In this document: positions 5,150-5,303 of the stretch, piece after piece
How positions within the stretch are numbered: the first letter of the stretch is position 1
How the letters are laid out: each line of letters opens with the position of its first letter
Assembly (NCBI GenBank): GCA_964599835.1
Contig: CAZRHF010000134.1
Location: 1 to 5,303 of the forward strand
Length of the DNA: 5,303 bases
Direction of reading: 5' to 3'
Source of the DNA: SFWF01 sp964599835
GTDB lineage: Bacteria; Bacillota; Clostridia; Oscillospirales; Acutalibacteraceae
Notes under the pieces: model-generated
Told to the model about the DNA's origin: nothing
The model's input: the letters and a program-made list of their open reading frames with translations, nothing else
Database searches by the model: none
Position numbers and translations under genes: made by a program

Positions 5150-5293
5150 TCACAAAAAGACCTCTTCCACGGCGGTGGTGATTTCTATTTTTTCACCGTC
5201 GAGCGTATCTTTGCCGCTGGGATCCTTTATGGGGTCGCCCACAAGCTGAGGGGCGTGGCGTTCTCGACCCTTGCCGCGCGGTCGCGGCTTCGG
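5150..5293 (-). CDS. C-terminal end of an unrecognised protein, upstream part unclear
   Basis: On the minus strand a frame of 47 sense codons ends at TGA 5152-5150. Its last part, beginning LVGDPIKDPSGKDTLDG and ending TTAVEEVFL, has the codon use and charge balance of a real protein C-terminus. I do not recognise the family. The upstream part is Arg/Pro-rich (PKPRPRGKGRERHAPQ), and an in-frame TGA at 5296-5294 closes the frame 7 bases before the window ends. No ATG lies within it. A GTG at the Val of LVGD is possible but has no ribosome binding site. Either the gene enters from another frame through a frameshift or sequence error, or the GC-rich stretch beyond about 5235 is unreliable contig-end sequence. 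A short independent gene is less likely. Low confidence. Confidence 0.4.
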   Translation of the reverse strand, partial: PKPRPRGKGRERHAPQLVGDPIKDPSGKDTLDGEKIEITTAVEEVFL

Positions 5294-5303
5294 TCATTCG
5301 CGG

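Noticed and set aside
5171..5230. Resemblance of VGDPIKDPSG to the VGDPFKDTSGP motif of membrane-bound pyrophosphatases
   Set aside because: The residues that follow are charged and soluble, the tail is a C-terminus and not a transmembrane region, and the match is too short to assign a family.
1..5303. Defence system, toxin-antitoxin pair, tRNA or rRNA genes, or insertion sequences
   Set aside because: I looked for toxin partners beside the small XRE gene, tRNA cloverleaf ends, rRNA sequence and transposase motifs and saw none. The neighbour of the XRE gene is a secreted structural protein, not a toxin.

Overview
The window looks like a piece of a Firmicutes chromosome, probably class Clostridia and possibly a gut or other anaerobic lineage. 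The evidence is consensus sigma-A promoters with 17-bp spacers, purine-rich Shine-Dalgarno sites, and a surface protein with a SipW-type signal peptide of the clostridial TasA-like class. Family content also fits: a CocE-like hydrolase and a COG2509-type FAD dehydrogenase. Base composition is moderate and even, apart from a GC-rich stretch at the extreme right end. The organism assignment is inference from gene families, not from a marker gene.

Layout. Positions 1-2492 hold a two-gene minus-strand operon. The upstream gene is a 520-aa CocE/NonD-type alpha/beta hydrolase (930-2492). Two bases after its stop comes a FAD-dependent dehydrogenase (1-927) that runs off the left edge. Their promoter has a 17-bp spacer and an unusually short predicted leader. 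A 13-bp perfect hairpin (2575-2610) separates this operon from a 693-aa secreted protein, also on the minus strand (2621-4702). That protein has a SipW-class signal peptide, a TasA/CalY-like N-terminal domain, a middle beta-rich region and a C-terminal probable right-handed beta-helix.

The most interesting part is the divergent intergenic region 4703-4863. It lies between the secreted protein gene and a 67-aa XRE/Cro-like repressor gene on the plus strand (4864-5067). It contains an exact TTGACA-N17-TATAAT promoter for the secreted protein and a TATAAT for the repressor gene. Two copies of the palindrome ACTCA-N5-TGAGT lie 25 bp apart. One sits inside the strong promoter; the other sits over the -35 and spacer of the repressor gene promoter. 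This has the architecture of a compact, autoregulated switch controlling a surface or matrix protein. It is analogous in logic, though apparently not in operator sequence, to SinR control of tapA-sipW-tasA in Bacillus subtilis.

The right end (5150-5303) holds the C-terminal end of an unrecognised minus-strand reading frame. It converges on the repressor gene across a hairpin that looks able to terminate transcription from both sides.
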